A stretch of DNA of 64,000 bases, taken from positions 1,543,001-1,607,000 of the forward strand of contig NZ_MQUA01000013.1 in NCBI RefSeq assembly GCF_002943715.1. Reading direction: 5' to 3'. The DNA is from Polaribacter filamentus (lineage in GTDB: Bacteria > Bacteroidota > Bacteroidia > Flavobacteriales > Flavobacteriaceae). Shown here in pieces: positions 37,786 through 46,440 of the stretch. The position numbers and the translations under genes are program-made. How positions within the stretch are numbered: position 1 is the stretch's first letter; each line of letters opens with the position of its first letter. Below the pieces are notes generated by a model. It was not told where the DNA came from and ran no database searches. It saw only the letters and a list, made by a program, of their open reading frames with translations.

Positions 37786-37872
37786 ATATTTTATAAAGAT
37801 GATTTCAGATTGTTGCTTTTTGCAAGAATTTAATAAAAAAGTCAAGACAAAAATAAAAAGAATATTTTTCAT
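37786..37872 (-). pseudogene. signal-peptide segment of the IS-split amidase
   Basis: Starting at ATG 37872 the minus strand encodes MKNILFIFVLTFLLNSCKKQ, a lipoprotein signal with lipobox LNSC, then QSEIIFIKY where the IS begins. On the other side of the element the same frame resumes KYDETAELAAQQ. So the original product was an outer-membrane or periplasmic lipoprotein amidase. Confidence 0.88.
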
Positions 37873-38261
37873 AAGAACACCTATTAATTGGCACTAAATA
37901 TACAAATTATTTAAATTTGTAGTCTTTATTTTGTGGTAAGACACAAAAATAACATTAAATTTAAAACGATTAAAAAATTAGAACTACCCCAAAATAGACA
38001 TCAGCATGTTCTAAAAGATGAAATTATTGAACTCACAGGTAACAATAACTATATTGATCTTAAAAGCACTAAAAACATAAGCAAAGCACTCGTGGTATTT
38101 ATCTAATCTTGTTGCATTTATTAGACTTAACCCGTTGGGTGCAATTATTAACTTTAATAATTCTGAACTAACCACAAAATGGACAAATTAAAAATAAACT
38201 TTGAGAATGGCTTTGGAATAGGAAAATTAGAATGGAAGAAATAAATCTTAAGTAAAACGAT
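37873..38261. other. gene-poor stretch with an unidentified remnant
   Basis: One open stretch on the plus strand (about 37967-38106) reads KKLELPQNRHQHVLKDEIIE and continues to KNISKALVVFI before a stop. It has no start codon in good context and no recognisable family. The rest is AT-rich without signals. Confidence 0.35.
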
Positions 38262-38456
38262 TTGATTGGAGTTCTCGTTGGGAAAAGTAGCGTTTCTGAA
38301 ATTTTAAATAAAAAGAAAAAAATAACTTTTGAAATGATACTAAAGCTAGAACGAATTTTACATATATCCACTTCTGTTCTTGTAAACAATTATGAACTTC
38401 CAAAAATAAAAATAACAAAGGGTAATTTATTATTAGCACTAACCTACTTACTATAA
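38262..38456 (+). pseudogene. HigA-like antitoxin relic (HTH C-terminal part)
   Basis: 64 codons from a TTG: IGVLVGKSSVSEILNKKKKI and ERILHISTSVLVNNYEL. This matches the helix-turn-helix end of HigA-type antitoxins (DLIGIIG-KS-VSEILN, LHIS-DVLV). The N-terminal half is absent and no HigB toxin gene lies beside it, so it is a leftover of a toxin-antitoxin module. Confidence 0.5.
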
Positions 38457-38477
38457 TCTTAACAAATTTTAAACATA

Positions 38478-38516
38478 AAAAAAAACTCCTTTCACAAATT
38501 GTAAAAGGAATTTTTA
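38478..38516 (-). terminator. ftsY terminator
   Basis: On the minus strand TTCCTTTTAC...GTGAAAGGA forms a hairpin followed by nine T, 20-60 bp past the ftsY stop. Confidence 0.65.
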
Positions 38517-38536
38517 GTTTTATAAATTTTAGAGTT

Positions 38537-39489
38537 TTACTTAAAAAAAGAATCTACAAACTCATGTTTGTTAAAAACTTGTAAATCGTCAATACCTTCT
38601 CCTACTCCAATATATTTTACGGGTATTTTAAATTGATCAGAAATACCAATTACAACGCCGCCTTTTGCCGTTCCGTCTAATTTTGTAACTGCCAAAGAGG
38701 TTACTTCTGTTGCTAATGTAAATTGTTTTGCTTGCTCAAATGCATTTTGCCCTGTAGAACCATCTAAGACTAACAATACATCGTGTGGCGCATCTACTAT
38801 TACTTTTTGCATTACACGTTTAATCTTCGTTAACTCGTTCATTAAATTAACTTTATTATGTAAACGACCAGCAGTATCAATAATTACAACATCTGCATTT
38901 TGGGTTACTGCAGATTTTAACGTATCAAAAGCTACAGAAGCAGGATCAGAACCCATTTCTTGATGCACTATTGGCACATCTGCTCTGTCTGCCCAAACTT
39001 GTAATTGATCTATTGCTGCTGCTCTAAAGGTATCTGCTGCTCCTAAAACAACTTTTAAACCTTGTTTCTTAAACTGACTTGCTAATTTCCCAATTGTAGT
39101 TGTTTTTCCAACTCCGTTTACACCAACAACCATAATTACATAGGGTTTTTTATCCGAAGGAATGGAGAAATCAGTTTCATTCCCAAGATTTGTTTCGGAT
39201 AAAAGTCCGGCAATTTCTTCTCTAAGAATCGTATTCAACTCGTCTGTACCCACATATTTATCTTTGGCTACTCTAGCTTCTATTCTAGTAATAATTTTAA
39301 GCGTTGTATTTACCCCAACATCTGATGCAACTAATATTTCTTCTAAATTATCTAAAACATCATCATCTACTTTCGATTTTCCTGCAACTGCTTTTGATAA
39401 TTTACCAAAGAAACTTTCTTTCGATTTTTCTAAACCTTTATCTAAGGTTTCTTTTTTTCCTTTGAAAATATATTTTTTAAAAAACTCAT
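38537..39489 (-). CDS. ftsY: signal recognition particle receptor FtsY (frameshifted here)
   Basis: SRP GTPase: G1 GVNGVGKTTT, DTAGR, and TKLDGTAKGG near the C-terminus. The long open frame (38537-39253) begins inside the N domain. The missing N-terminal part is present in another frame from ATG 39489: MSFLKNIFSKEKK, then after one added A (plus T run 39452-39458) KETLDKGLEKSKESFFGKL to VAKDKYVGTDEL, joining the main frame. FtsY docks ribosome-SRP complexes at the membrane and is essential, so the shift is most likely a sequencing error. The SRP RNA partner lies at 50.7 kb. Confidence 0.92.
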
Positions 39490-39568
39490 ATCCTGTTTTT
39501 ATATTCTAAATTAACTACTCTAAAAAGTATGCCATTTATTTTATTTGGTCAATTTGTCATTTCAAGAA

Positions 39569-39652
39569 GCCGCGTTAGTGATTGAAATGGCATCCTTTTT
39601 TTGAGGTACGAAAAAAAAGATAGAATGTAAAGCACGACCTTTAGGTAACGCC
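39569..39652. repeat. interspersed intergenic repeat, copy 1
   Basis: Contains GATTGAAATGGCATCCTTTT, then AAAAAAGATAGAATGTAAAG and GTAACGCCC. The same order of blocks (GATTGAAATGACATCCTTTT ... AAAAAGATATAATGAAAAGC) appears at 48676-48750. The central TTTTT...AAAAA parts can pair into a hairpin. This looks like a dispersed flavobacterial intergenic element. Confidence 0.55.
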
Positions 39653-39678
39653 CAAAAATACGTAATTATAATCCATAA

Positions 39679-39713
39679 AAAAAGCTACTTTCTAAAATTA
39701 GAAAGTAGCTTTG
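39679..39713 (-). terminator. terminator of the rpmB-rpmG-DUF4295 operon
   Basis: Perfect 13-bp stem AAAGCTACTTTCT / AGAAAGTAGCTTT followed on the minus strand by a T run, 21 bp past the DUF4295 stop. It separates this operon from ftsY. Confidence 0.85.
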
Positions 39714-39733
39714 AATATTTTGTACAGTAAATA

Positions 39734-39886
39734 TTACTTTTTTGCTAAAAAGGCATCTACTTTTTCTGGTTCCATAATCGATTCTATAAATGTATAAGCC
39801 CCTGTTTTTGGAGATTTTATCATTTTGATAGCTTTACTTAATCTTTTCGATGAAGTTTGTAACGATGCAACTGTTTTTTTTGCCAT
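39734..39886 (-). CDS. DUF4295 small protein
   Basis: 50 residues, basic: MAKKTVASLQTSSKRLSKAI then KMIKSPKTGAYTFIESIMEP and KVDAFLAKK. This is the DUF4295 family, found in Bacteroidetes next to rpmG and ftsY and probably a ribosome-associated protein. It ends the rpmB-rpmG unit. Confidence 0.92.
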   Translation of the reverse strand: MAKKTVASLQTSSKRLSKAIKMIKSPKTGAYTFIESIMEPEKVDAFLAKK

Positions 39887-39938
39887 TGTCTAAATGTTTT
39901 TAATCTATATGCTCACTTCTGAGTTCTAGATGTTTTAA

Positions 39939-40121
39939 TTATTTAATTTCTTTGTGAACAGTCACTTTTTTCAAGATAGGATTGAATTTTTTAATTTCCA
40001 TTCTATCTGGAGTGTTCTTTTTGTTCTTAGTAGTTATATATCTAGAAGTACCTCTTTCTCCTGAAGCTTTATGCTCTGTACATTCTAAAATTACCTGAAC
40101 TCTGTTTCCTTTTTTTGCCAT
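39939..40121 (-). CDS. rpmG: 50S ribosomal protein L33
   Basis: 60 residues, highly basic: [20 protein letters not shown], then [20 protein letters not shown] and [14 protein letters not shown]. It is the cysteine-poor form, with only the first cysteine of the zinc-binding type. Second gene of the rpmB operon, 26 bp after rpmB. Confidence 0.95.
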   Translation of the reverse strand: MAKKGNRVQVILECTEHKASGERGTSRYITTKNKKNTPDRMEIKKFNPILKKVTVHKEIK

Positions 40122-40147
40122 CTCTGTATGTTTTTACTAGCTTTAGA

Positions 40148-40387
40148 TTATTTTGTTAAAAATCCGTTAGCTTTTGCTTCTTTAATAACTGCAGAAATTC
40201 CTTTCTTGTTAATATTTTTTAAAGCTGAAGCAGATATTTTTAAGGTGATCCACTTATCTTCTTCTGGAATATAAAAACGCTTGGTCATTAAGTTAGCGTC
40301 AAATGTTCTTTTTGTTCTATTCATAGCATGAGAAACATTGTTCCCAACCATTGCTTTTTTTCCTGTTAATTCACAAACTCTAGACAT
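40148..40387 (-). CDS. rpmB: 50S ribosomal protein L28
   Basis: 79 residues: SRVCELTGKKAMVGNNVSHA and NRTKRTFDANLMTKRFYIPE are the L28 signature, followed by TLKISASALKNINKKGI. First gene of the operon, with a near-consensus promoter upstream. Confidence 0.95.
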   Translation of the reverse strand: MSRVCELTGKKAMVGNNVSHAMNRTKRTFDANLMTKRFYIPEEDKWITLKISASALKNINKKGISAVIKEAKANGFLTK

Positions 40388-40427
40388 TATCTTGACAGTA
40401 TTTTTAGTGTTATCTCTAAACGAGGTG

Positions 40428-40458
40428 CAAATCTACAATTAATTCTAATTGTGAACAA
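40428..40458 (-). promoter_or_regulatory. promoter of rpmB-rpmG-DUF4295
   Basis: Minus strand TTG, 20 bp, TAGATTTG: close to TTG-N19-TAnnTTTG. It lies 41 bp before the rpmB ATG. Confidence 0.65.
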
Positions 40459-40504
40459 AACAATTTTTATAATTTTTCGCTTTTCTTTTGTAATTATTTT
40501 TCAC

Positions 40505-40996
40505 TTATATTAAAGTGTATGTTTTTTTTGCAGATTCCTCTCTACTAATCAACATAGTAAAAGAGAGTCCTGCTGTTAAAGCTAATAGAATAAATAAGGC
40601 TTTTAAACTATTGTTTATAGTCTGATTTAGAACTTTTTGAAGAATTTCTAAATCTAAATCTGATATCAACTTCAAGAAACCTAACATTGTCTCGTATGAA
40701 AAAACACCCGGAATCATAGGTATTACTGCCCGAATAGAAAAAATAAATGGAGGCACATGTTCTGGGTGAGCGGCAAGTATGCTTAAGCAACCAATAACGA
40801 TAGCGTCAATTAGTGTTGACAGCGTAATGTGCAAACCAAAATGCAGTAAGACCAACTTACAAGAACCTCCTATAGCTGCTAAAACTGCTGCTATAATTAA
40901 TGAACCTTTGGGTACATTAAATAATTTCGAAAAAACTATAGCGGCTATGGCTAACCAAGCCGACATTTCTAAAAAAAATAAATAACATTGCCACAA
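40505..40996 (-). CDS. YjjB-like half of a threonine/serine-type exporter (ThrE_2)
   Basis: 163 residues by the longest frame, or about 153 from the ATG at MSAWLAIAAIVFSKLFNVPK, which is the more likely native start. Five hydrophobic segments and the motif IPGVFSYETM (usually P-M-PG) identify a ThrE_2/YjjB protein. These work with a YjjP (DUF1212) partner in exporting organic or amino acids. The partner, expected just upstream, survives only as a fragment. Without it the exporter is probably non-functional. Confidence 0.7.
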   Translation of the reverse strand: MWQCYLFFLEMSAWLAIAAIVFSKLFNVPKGSLIIAAVLAAIGGSCKLVLLHFGLHITLSTLIDAIVIGCLSILAAHPEHVPPFIFSIRAVIPMIPGVFSYETMLGFLKLISDLDLEILQKVLNQTINNSLKALFILLALTAGLSFTMLISREESAKKTYTLI

Positions 40997-41104
40997 ACAG
41001 TTCTATGAGTTATCAAAATTTCTGTACCAAAGCATAAACACTCTAAAGAGATTCTAATTCTATGAGTACTTGAACCAGACTCCATCAGCAAACACCCTAT
41101 TTCT
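40970..41104 (-). pseudogene. YjjP (DUF1212) fragment
   Basis: Minus strand EIGCLLMESGSSTHRIRISL then CFGTEILITHRT matches the start of DUF1212 proteins (G-LLM-SGA-T-RI, LITHRA). The frame then runs into a stop at the edge of the YjjB gene. About 200 residues with the membrane helices are missing, so this is an internal deletion between the two halves of the exporter. Confidence 0.6.
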
Positions 41105-41189
41105 AAAAAAAAATTAGAAGTGTATAGAATTTATTTTTGATTCATTTTGTGTTGTTTCACTTAAAAAATATCCGATATAAAAACCTAGA

Positions 41190-42430
41190 TTATATTAATT
41201 CTCGGTATACAATTTCTAATGATTTACTCACCGTTTTATTGATCACTTTTTCTCTTGGTTCTCCAAAATTAAATTCCTCTACGAACTCTTTTTCATCAGA
41301 TACAAAAGCAACATACACCAAACCAACACTTTTATCATTATGGTCTGTTGTTGGACCTGCGTTTCCTGTAACGGCAATTGCATAATTAGTTTGCAATCTT
41401 TCTTTGGCTCCTTTTGCCATTTCTAGCGCTACTTCTTTACTTACAACCGAATATTTTTGAATCGTTTCTGGCAAAACTCCTAATAAATTGATTTTTGTTT
41501 CAGCAGAATACGTTACAAAACTCCCTTTATAATAAGCTGATGAACCTTCAATTGAAACCATGGTAGCGGCTATTTTACCTCCCGTTATACTTTCTGCGGT
41601 TCCAATCGTTTTGTTATTTTTTTTAGCAACTCACCTACTCTTTTTTCTAAAGAACGATCATCGTCTAAACCTGTAATAATTTCTGGTATAAGTTGATAAA
41701 TTGCAGCTACTTTTTCGTTTAACTCCTTTTCAAGAATTTCTTTGTTTTCGCCTTTGGCGGATAATCTTAAACGAACTTTACCAAAAGAGGGCAAATACGC
41801 TAACTTAATATAGATTGGTAAATTATTTTCGAAATCTTCAATTCTTTCTGCAATGGTGCTTTCTCCTTGTCCATAAGTCATAATTGTTTTATGAATTATA
41901 AATGGCAATTTAAATTGCTGCTGAATTCTTGGCAACACCTGATTGGTAATTAACCCTTTCATTTCATAAGGAACTCCCGGAAGTGACACAAAGACAGTAT
42001 TATTTTCATAAAACCACATTCCTGGTGCTGTCCCAAAATGATTCATTAATAAGGTTGCTTTGGATGGCAATTGCGCTTGAAAACGTTGTACTTCTTTAAA
42101 TGGATGGTTTATCTTTCTAAACAATCCTTTAATATGTTCTAAAACTTCTGGATATTCTACAATTTCGTCGTCATGAAAGAATTCTGCAATTGTTTTTTTA
42201 GTGATATCGTCTTTTGTTGGACCTAAACCTCCCGTAAGAATAACAATATCTACTCTTTCTTGCGCTTCTTTTAACGCATTTAAAATGTGTTGTTTATCGT
42301 CTTGAATTGAAGAAATCTGATACACAGAAACGCCAATTTTATTAAGTTCAGTTCCTATCCACTGCGAATTTGTATCAACAATCTGACCTATTAAAATCTC
42401 GTCTCCTATTGTTATAATTTCTGCTTTCAT
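41190..42430 (-). CDS. cinA: CinA-family protein (nicotinamide-nucleotide amidase), frameshifted here
   Basis: N-terminal MoCF-like domain (IITIGDEILIGQIVDTNSQW, TGGLGPTKDDITKKT) and C-terminal CinA amidase domain (AYYKGSFVTYSAETKINLLG, AVTGNAGPT). The protein is split at an A run on the minus strand (plus 41617-41624). One added A turns LLKKITKRLE into LLKKNNKTIGTAESITGGKI and joins the two parts to a normal ~413-residue CinA. It converts nicotinamide mononucleotide to nicotinate mononucleotide. Confidence 0.9.
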
Positions 42431-42546
42431 TATTTAATTTTAAACGCAGAGTTCGCAAAGTTTTCGCAAAGAGATTAAAGAAAAAATTTAATAATTAAAG
42501 TCTTTAAGTTCTTTGCGCATTCCTTATGTTCTTTGCTGTTTCGTTT

Positions 42547-43161
42547 TTATTTCACTCTAATATTAAACGCTTCTTTACCTTCAATAACACCTTTTAAAAC
42601 ATCATTTTCTACAACTTTTCCAACTCCTGCCGGCGTTCCTGTAAAAATAATATCTCCTTTTTTTAAAGTGAAGTATTGAGAAACGTAGGCTATCAATTCA
42701 TCCGTTTTCCACAACATTGCGTTGGTATTTCCATCCTGAACAATTTCATCATTCTTAAACAATTGAAATTGTAAATTCTCTAAATCGAATTGATCTTTTG
42801 GATAAAATTCACCCACAACGGCACTTCCATCAAAAGCTTTTGCTTTTTCCCATGGCAACCCTTTTTCTTTGCAAGTATCTTGTACATCTCTTGCTGTAAA
42901 ATCGATTCCTAAACCAATTTCATCGTAATATTTATGAGCAAATTTTGCGTCAATGTATTTACCCACTTTATTAATCTTTATCAAAACCTCTACCTCATAA
43001 TGAACATTATTAGAAAAAGGCGGAATAAAAAATGGATTCTTTTTTGGCAAAATTGCGGAATCTGGCTTCAAAAAAACAACAGGATTTTCTGGTTTTTCGT
43101 TTGCTAATTCTTCTATATGTTTTGCGTAATTGCGCCCAATACAAATTATTTTCATATTCAA
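42547..43161 (-). CDS. fumarylacetoacetate hydrolase-family protein
   Basis: 204 residues, the short FAH fold. Motifs: IICIGRNYAKHIEEL, HYEVEVLIKI with the metal-binding acidic residues, LGIDFTARDVQ, and TGTPAGVGKV near the end. Members act on 2,4-diketo acids or as oxaloacetate decarboxylase/tautomerase; the sequence does not settle which. Start ATG 43155 or 43161. Transcribed in the same direction as cinA and purU. Confidence 0.85.
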   Translation of the reverse strand: MNMKIICIGRNYAKHIEELANEKPENPVVFLKPDSAILPKKNPFFIPPFSNNVHYEVEVLIKINKVGKYIDAKFAHKYYDEIGLGIDFTARDVQDTCKEKGLPWEKAKAFDGSAVVGEFYPKDQFDLENLQFQLFKNDEIVQDGNTNAMLWKTDELIAYVSQYFTLKKGDIIFTGTPAGVGKVVENDVLKGVIEGKEAFNIRVK

Positions 43162-43254
43162 TTTCGAATTCTCAATTACGAATTACGAATAATTTGTTGC
43201 AAATCTAAATTCGTAATTCTTTTATTTATTTTCTACTGCAAACTACCTACTAAA

Positions 43255-43305
43255 AACTGATGACTGTTAACTGAAAACTGTTAACCGATAACTGATAACT
43301 AATTT
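43255..43305. repeat. ACTGATAACTG-type simple repeat
   Basis: Imperfect tandem units (AACTGATGACTGTTAACTGA, AACCGATAACTGATAACTAA) between purU and the FAH gene. Related to the 7-bp array at 46391-46440; neighbouring spacers carry similar GAATTACGAATT runs. These look like flavobacterial intergenic filler. Confidence 0.5.
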
Positions 43306-44173
43306 ACTCCCCTGCTTCTGGAAAAACAATCGCTCTATTTCCTGAGACTATTATTTGATGATTTAAATGGCATTTTACTGCTCTTGCCAAAACTAATTTT
43401 TCTATATCTGCACCAATTCTTTTTAAGGTTGTTGGAGTACTTTCGTGCGTTACAGGCTTTACATCTTGCTCAATAATAGGTCCTTCATCTAAATCTTCTG
43501 TAGCATAATGTGCGGTTGCTCCAATTAATTTCACACCTCGTTCATATGCTTTTTTATAGGGATCTGCTCCTTGAAAAGCAGGTAAAAAAGAATGGTGAAT
43601 ATTGATAATCCGCTCTGGATAATGATTAATAAAATACGAAGATAAAATTTGCATATATCTCGCCATAATTACCAAATCGATTTCATTAGAATCTAATAAC
43701 TCAATTACTTGAGATTCTTGGGCTAATTTTGTTTCCTTAGTAACTGGTAGGTAATAAAAAGGAATCCCAAACATTTCTGCGATATTTCTTAACTTATCAT
43801 GATTACTAATAACCATTTTTACATTGCAGTTTAAGCGACCTTCTTTTGACCTCTCTAACAAATCATATAAATTATGACTTGTATGTGAAACCATAATGGC
43901 AACATTCTGCTTTTTATCACCATAATTTACAGACCAACTAAATTGTAAAGGCTGCGCCAATTCTAAGAAACTATTTTCTAATTCCGTTTTTGTAATATTT
44001 GTTCCGTCTGCATTTAAACGAACTCTCATAAAATAAGTGTCTTCAATCGAATTTACATATTGCTGACAACTTAAAATATTGAATCCTTTTTCAAAAAAGA
44101 AGTTAGTGATTTTTGCTACCAATCCTTTTTGATCTGGACATTTTATTAAAAAAGTTACTACTTGTGATTTCAT
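43304..44173 (-). CDS. purU: formyltetrahydrofolate deformylase
   Basis: 289 residues. N-terminal ACT domain (LIKCPDQKGLVAKITNFFFE) and formyltransferase-fold domain with the catalytic Asn-His-Asp set in INIHHSFLPAFQGADPYKKA and HYATEDLDEGPIIEQ. It hydrolyses 10-formyl-THF to formate and THF, supplying formate for purine synthesis. Full length. Confidence 0.93.
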   Translation of the reverse strand: MKSQVVTFLIKCPDQKGLVAKITNFFFEKGFNILSCQQYVNSIEDTYFMRVRLNADGTNITKTELENSFLELAQPLQFSWSVNYGDKKQNVAIMVSHTSHNLYDLLERSKEGRLNCNVKMVISNHDKLRNIAEMFGIPFYYLPVTKETKLAQESQVIELLDSNEIDLVIMARYMQILSSYFINHYPERIINIHHSFLPAFQGADPYKKAYERGVKLIGATAHYATEDLDEGPIIEQDVKPVTHESTPTTLKRIGADIEKLVLARAVKCHLNHQIIVSGNRAIVFPEAGE

Positions 44174-44245
44174 TGTAATTAATTACTAATTATAAATTTT
44201 GAATTACGAATTTTCGTAATTTGTAATTGAAAAACTGTTAATTGA

Positions 44246-45085
44246 CTATGGTATCCATCTTTTAGGAAAGTTTGGTTTTCTCTTCTCCAAAAAAGCATCT
44301 CGTCCTTCTTTTGCCTCATCAGTCATATACGCCAAACGTGTTGCTTCACCTGCAAAAACTTGTTGCCCAACCATTCCGTCATCCGTTAAATTCATTGCAA
44401 ATTTCAACATTCTTATCGAAGTCGGACTTTTTTCTAAAATTTCTTGCGCCCATTCATATGCTGTACTTTCTAATGCATCATGCGGAATAACGGCATTTAC
44501 CATTCCCATATCATAGGCTTCCTGAGCAGAATAATTTCTTCCTAAAAAGAAAATTTCTCTTGCTCGTTTTTGACCAACCATTTTTGCCAAATACGCTGAA
44601 CCATAACCACCATCAAAAGAAGTTACATCTGCATCTGTTTGTTTAAAAATCGCATGTTCTTTAGATGCTAAAGTTAAATCGCAAACCACGTGTAAACTGT
44701 GTCCGCCACCAACTGCCCAGCCAGGAACTACCGCAATTACTGCTTTTGGCATAAACCTTATTAAACGTTGCACTTCCAAAATGTTTAATCTGTGATAACC
44801 ATCATCACCAACATAACCTTGATGCCCTCTTGCTTTTTGATCTCCACCAGAACAAAAGGAATACACACCATCTTTGGTGCTTGGTCCTTCTGAAGACAAT
44901 AAAACAACACCAATGTTTACATCTTCTCCGGCATCATAAAAAGCTTCATACAACTCTTTTGTTGTTTTTGGGCGAAACGCATTTCTAACATTTGGTCTGT
45001 TAAATGCTATTCTTGCAACTCCATTGCATTTTTTATACGTAATATCTTCATATTCTTTAACAGTTTTCCAATCCGGTTGTATCAT
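44246..45085 (-). CDS. menB: 1,4-dihydroxy-2-naphthoyl-CoA synthase
   Basis: 279 residues, crotonase fold. SFCSGGDQKARGHQGYVGDD and AVVPGWAVGGGHSLHVVCDL form the oxyanion hole and CoA site; DVTSFDGGYGSAYLAKMVGQ is specific for MenB. It closes the naphthoate ring in menaquinone synthesis. menD lies 1.8 kb away, in the same direction. Confidence 0.95.
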   Translation of the reverse strand: MIQPDWKTVKEYEDITYKKCNGVARIAFNRPNVRNAFRPKTTKELYEAFYDAGEDVNIGVVLLSSEGPSTKDGVYSFCSGGDQKARGHQGYVGDDGYHRLNILEVQRLIRFMPKAVIAVVPGWAVGGGHSLHVVCDLTLASKEHAIFKQTDADVTSFDGGYGSAYLAKMVGQKRAREIFFLGRNYSAQEAYDMGMVNAVIPHDALESTAYEWAQEILEKSPTSIRMLKFAMNLTDDGMVGQQVFAGEATRLAYMTDEAKEGRDAFLEKRKPNFPKRWIP

Positions 45086-45155
45086 AATTTTGTATTTTGT
45101 ACGTTTTTGTAAAAGAACAATAGATCATTGCTTGCAAAAATAAACATTCTAACGT

Positions 45156-46313
45156 ATGATTAAGAACTCACTCTCATTATTATTTATTCTTTTTTATTTC
45201 TGCGGATTTTCACAAAAAACGATTCAAAAAAATTTAGAATCAATTTTTTTAAATTCGAATAGAAATATAAGCATTTATATTCCTGAAGGATATGAAAAAG
45301 ACAATCTTAAAAATTATCCTTTAACCATTGTTTTAGATGAAGAATATCTCTTTGATGCTTATGTTGGCAACGCTGTTTTATTTGCAAAAAAAGACAAAGC
45401 ACCAAATCAAATTGTAGTTGCAATTTCTATGGAAGAAACAAAACGTGCTGACATTTCTTTTGACATTAATTCTGGGCAATTAACCTCTAGTGCACAAAGT
45501 TTCTATACTTTTATAAGAGATGAAGTCTTGTTTTATATGGAAAGTAATTACAGAACTTCGCCATTTATCACATTGGTTGGCCAAGGATATTCTGCTAATT
45601 TAATCACTCATTTTTTAAAGGAAGACACGGCATTTATCAACTCTTTTATTTGTATAAATCCTAGTTTTTCTGATTTTATTGGCAGTGAATTACAATCATA
45701 CGATCTACTAAAATTCGGCAAAGAAGACAATACTTTTTACTTATACACAAATAATTCTACCTCATTTTCAGCTGATAAACAAATTCAAATTGATCAAATT
45801 CAAAAAGGATTGTCAACCTTAGAAGTTAGCAATTTTCACGTAATTAATGATGTAATTAATACGTCTAGTTCTGTTTCTGCAATGAGTGAAGCAATACCAA
45901 GAGCGCTCACCAAAGTTTTTGAAGTGTATTCTGGAATCACAAAAGAAGAATTCGATAAAAATATTAAAGACCTCGCTCCGTTGGATGCAATTTCTTATTT
46001 AGAAAATAAATATTTAGAAATTGAATTTTTGTTCGGAAGTAGTTTAGGCATCAGAAAAAATGATATTTATGCCATTGAAAATATTATTATAGAAAAAGAA
46101 AACGGGGATCGTTTGCGCGATTTTGGAAAAATGATTTTAAAATTATACCCCACTTCTCCTTTAGGCGATTATTATATTGGTAAGTATTATGAAACTGGCA
46201 AAATGATTAAAAAAGCACTAAAACAATACAAAATTGGATATGGAAAAATGGATCCTTCAGATCCAAATGCAGATGCTTTTTACGAAAATATTTTAAGACT
46301 TGGGGGGCAGTAA
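45156..46313 (+). CDS. secreted alpha/beta-hydrolase-fold (esterase-like) protein
   Basis: 385 residues with a signal peptide (LSLLFILFYFCGFSQ). The fold matches IroE/esterase D-like proteins: RNISIYIPEGYEKDN, YPLTIVLDEEYLFD. The nucleophile elbow, usually G-H-S-x-G-G, reads LVGQGYSAN, so the expected serine position is glycine. The C-terminal third is a helical, TPR-like extension (GDYYIGKYYETGKMIKKALK). Probably periplasmic and possibly non-catalytic. Transcribed opposite to the men genes on both sides. Confidence 0.7.
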   Translation: MIKNSLSLLFILFYFCGFSQKTIQKNLESIFLNSNRNISIYIPEGYEKDNLKNYPLTIVLDEEYLFDAYVGNAVLFAKKDKAPNQIVVAISMEETKRADISFDINSGQLTSSAQSFYTFIRDEVLFYMESNYRTSPFITLVGQGYSANLITHFLKEDTAFINSFICINPSFSDFIGSELQSYDLLKFGKEDNTFYLYTNNSTSFSADKQIQIDQIQKGLSTLEVSNFHVINDVINTSSSVSAMSEAIPRALTKVFEVYSGITKEEFDKNIKDLAPLDAISYLENKYLEIEFLFGSSLGIRKNDIYAIENIIIEKENGDRLRDFGKMILKLYPTSPLGDYYIGKYYETGKMIKKALKQYKIGYGKMDPSDPNADAFYENILRLGGQ

Positions 46314-46390
46314 AAAAGTTGTTTGTATTTTAGTGGGCAGTTTTCAGAAGCAGTTAACGGTCATTTATTGACTACAAATTAAGCACTGAA

Positions 46391-46440
46391 AACTGACAAC
46401 TGATAACTGATAACTGATAACTGATAACTGATAACTGATA
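46391..46440. repeat. tandem 7-bp repeat (AACTGAT)n
   Basis: About seven units of AACTGAT, nearly perfect towards the right end, immediately below the S1-domain gene stop. A slippage-prone array in a converging intergenic region. Confidence 0.9.

Noticed and set aside
38537..39489. Programmed frameshifting in ftsY
   Set aside because: The A run could be slippery, but six other genes show the same one-base loss in runs of A, T, C or G, so a common technical cause is simpler.
46391..46440. CRISPR array
   Set aside because: Units are 7 bp with no spacers, and no cas genes are seen anywhere in the window.
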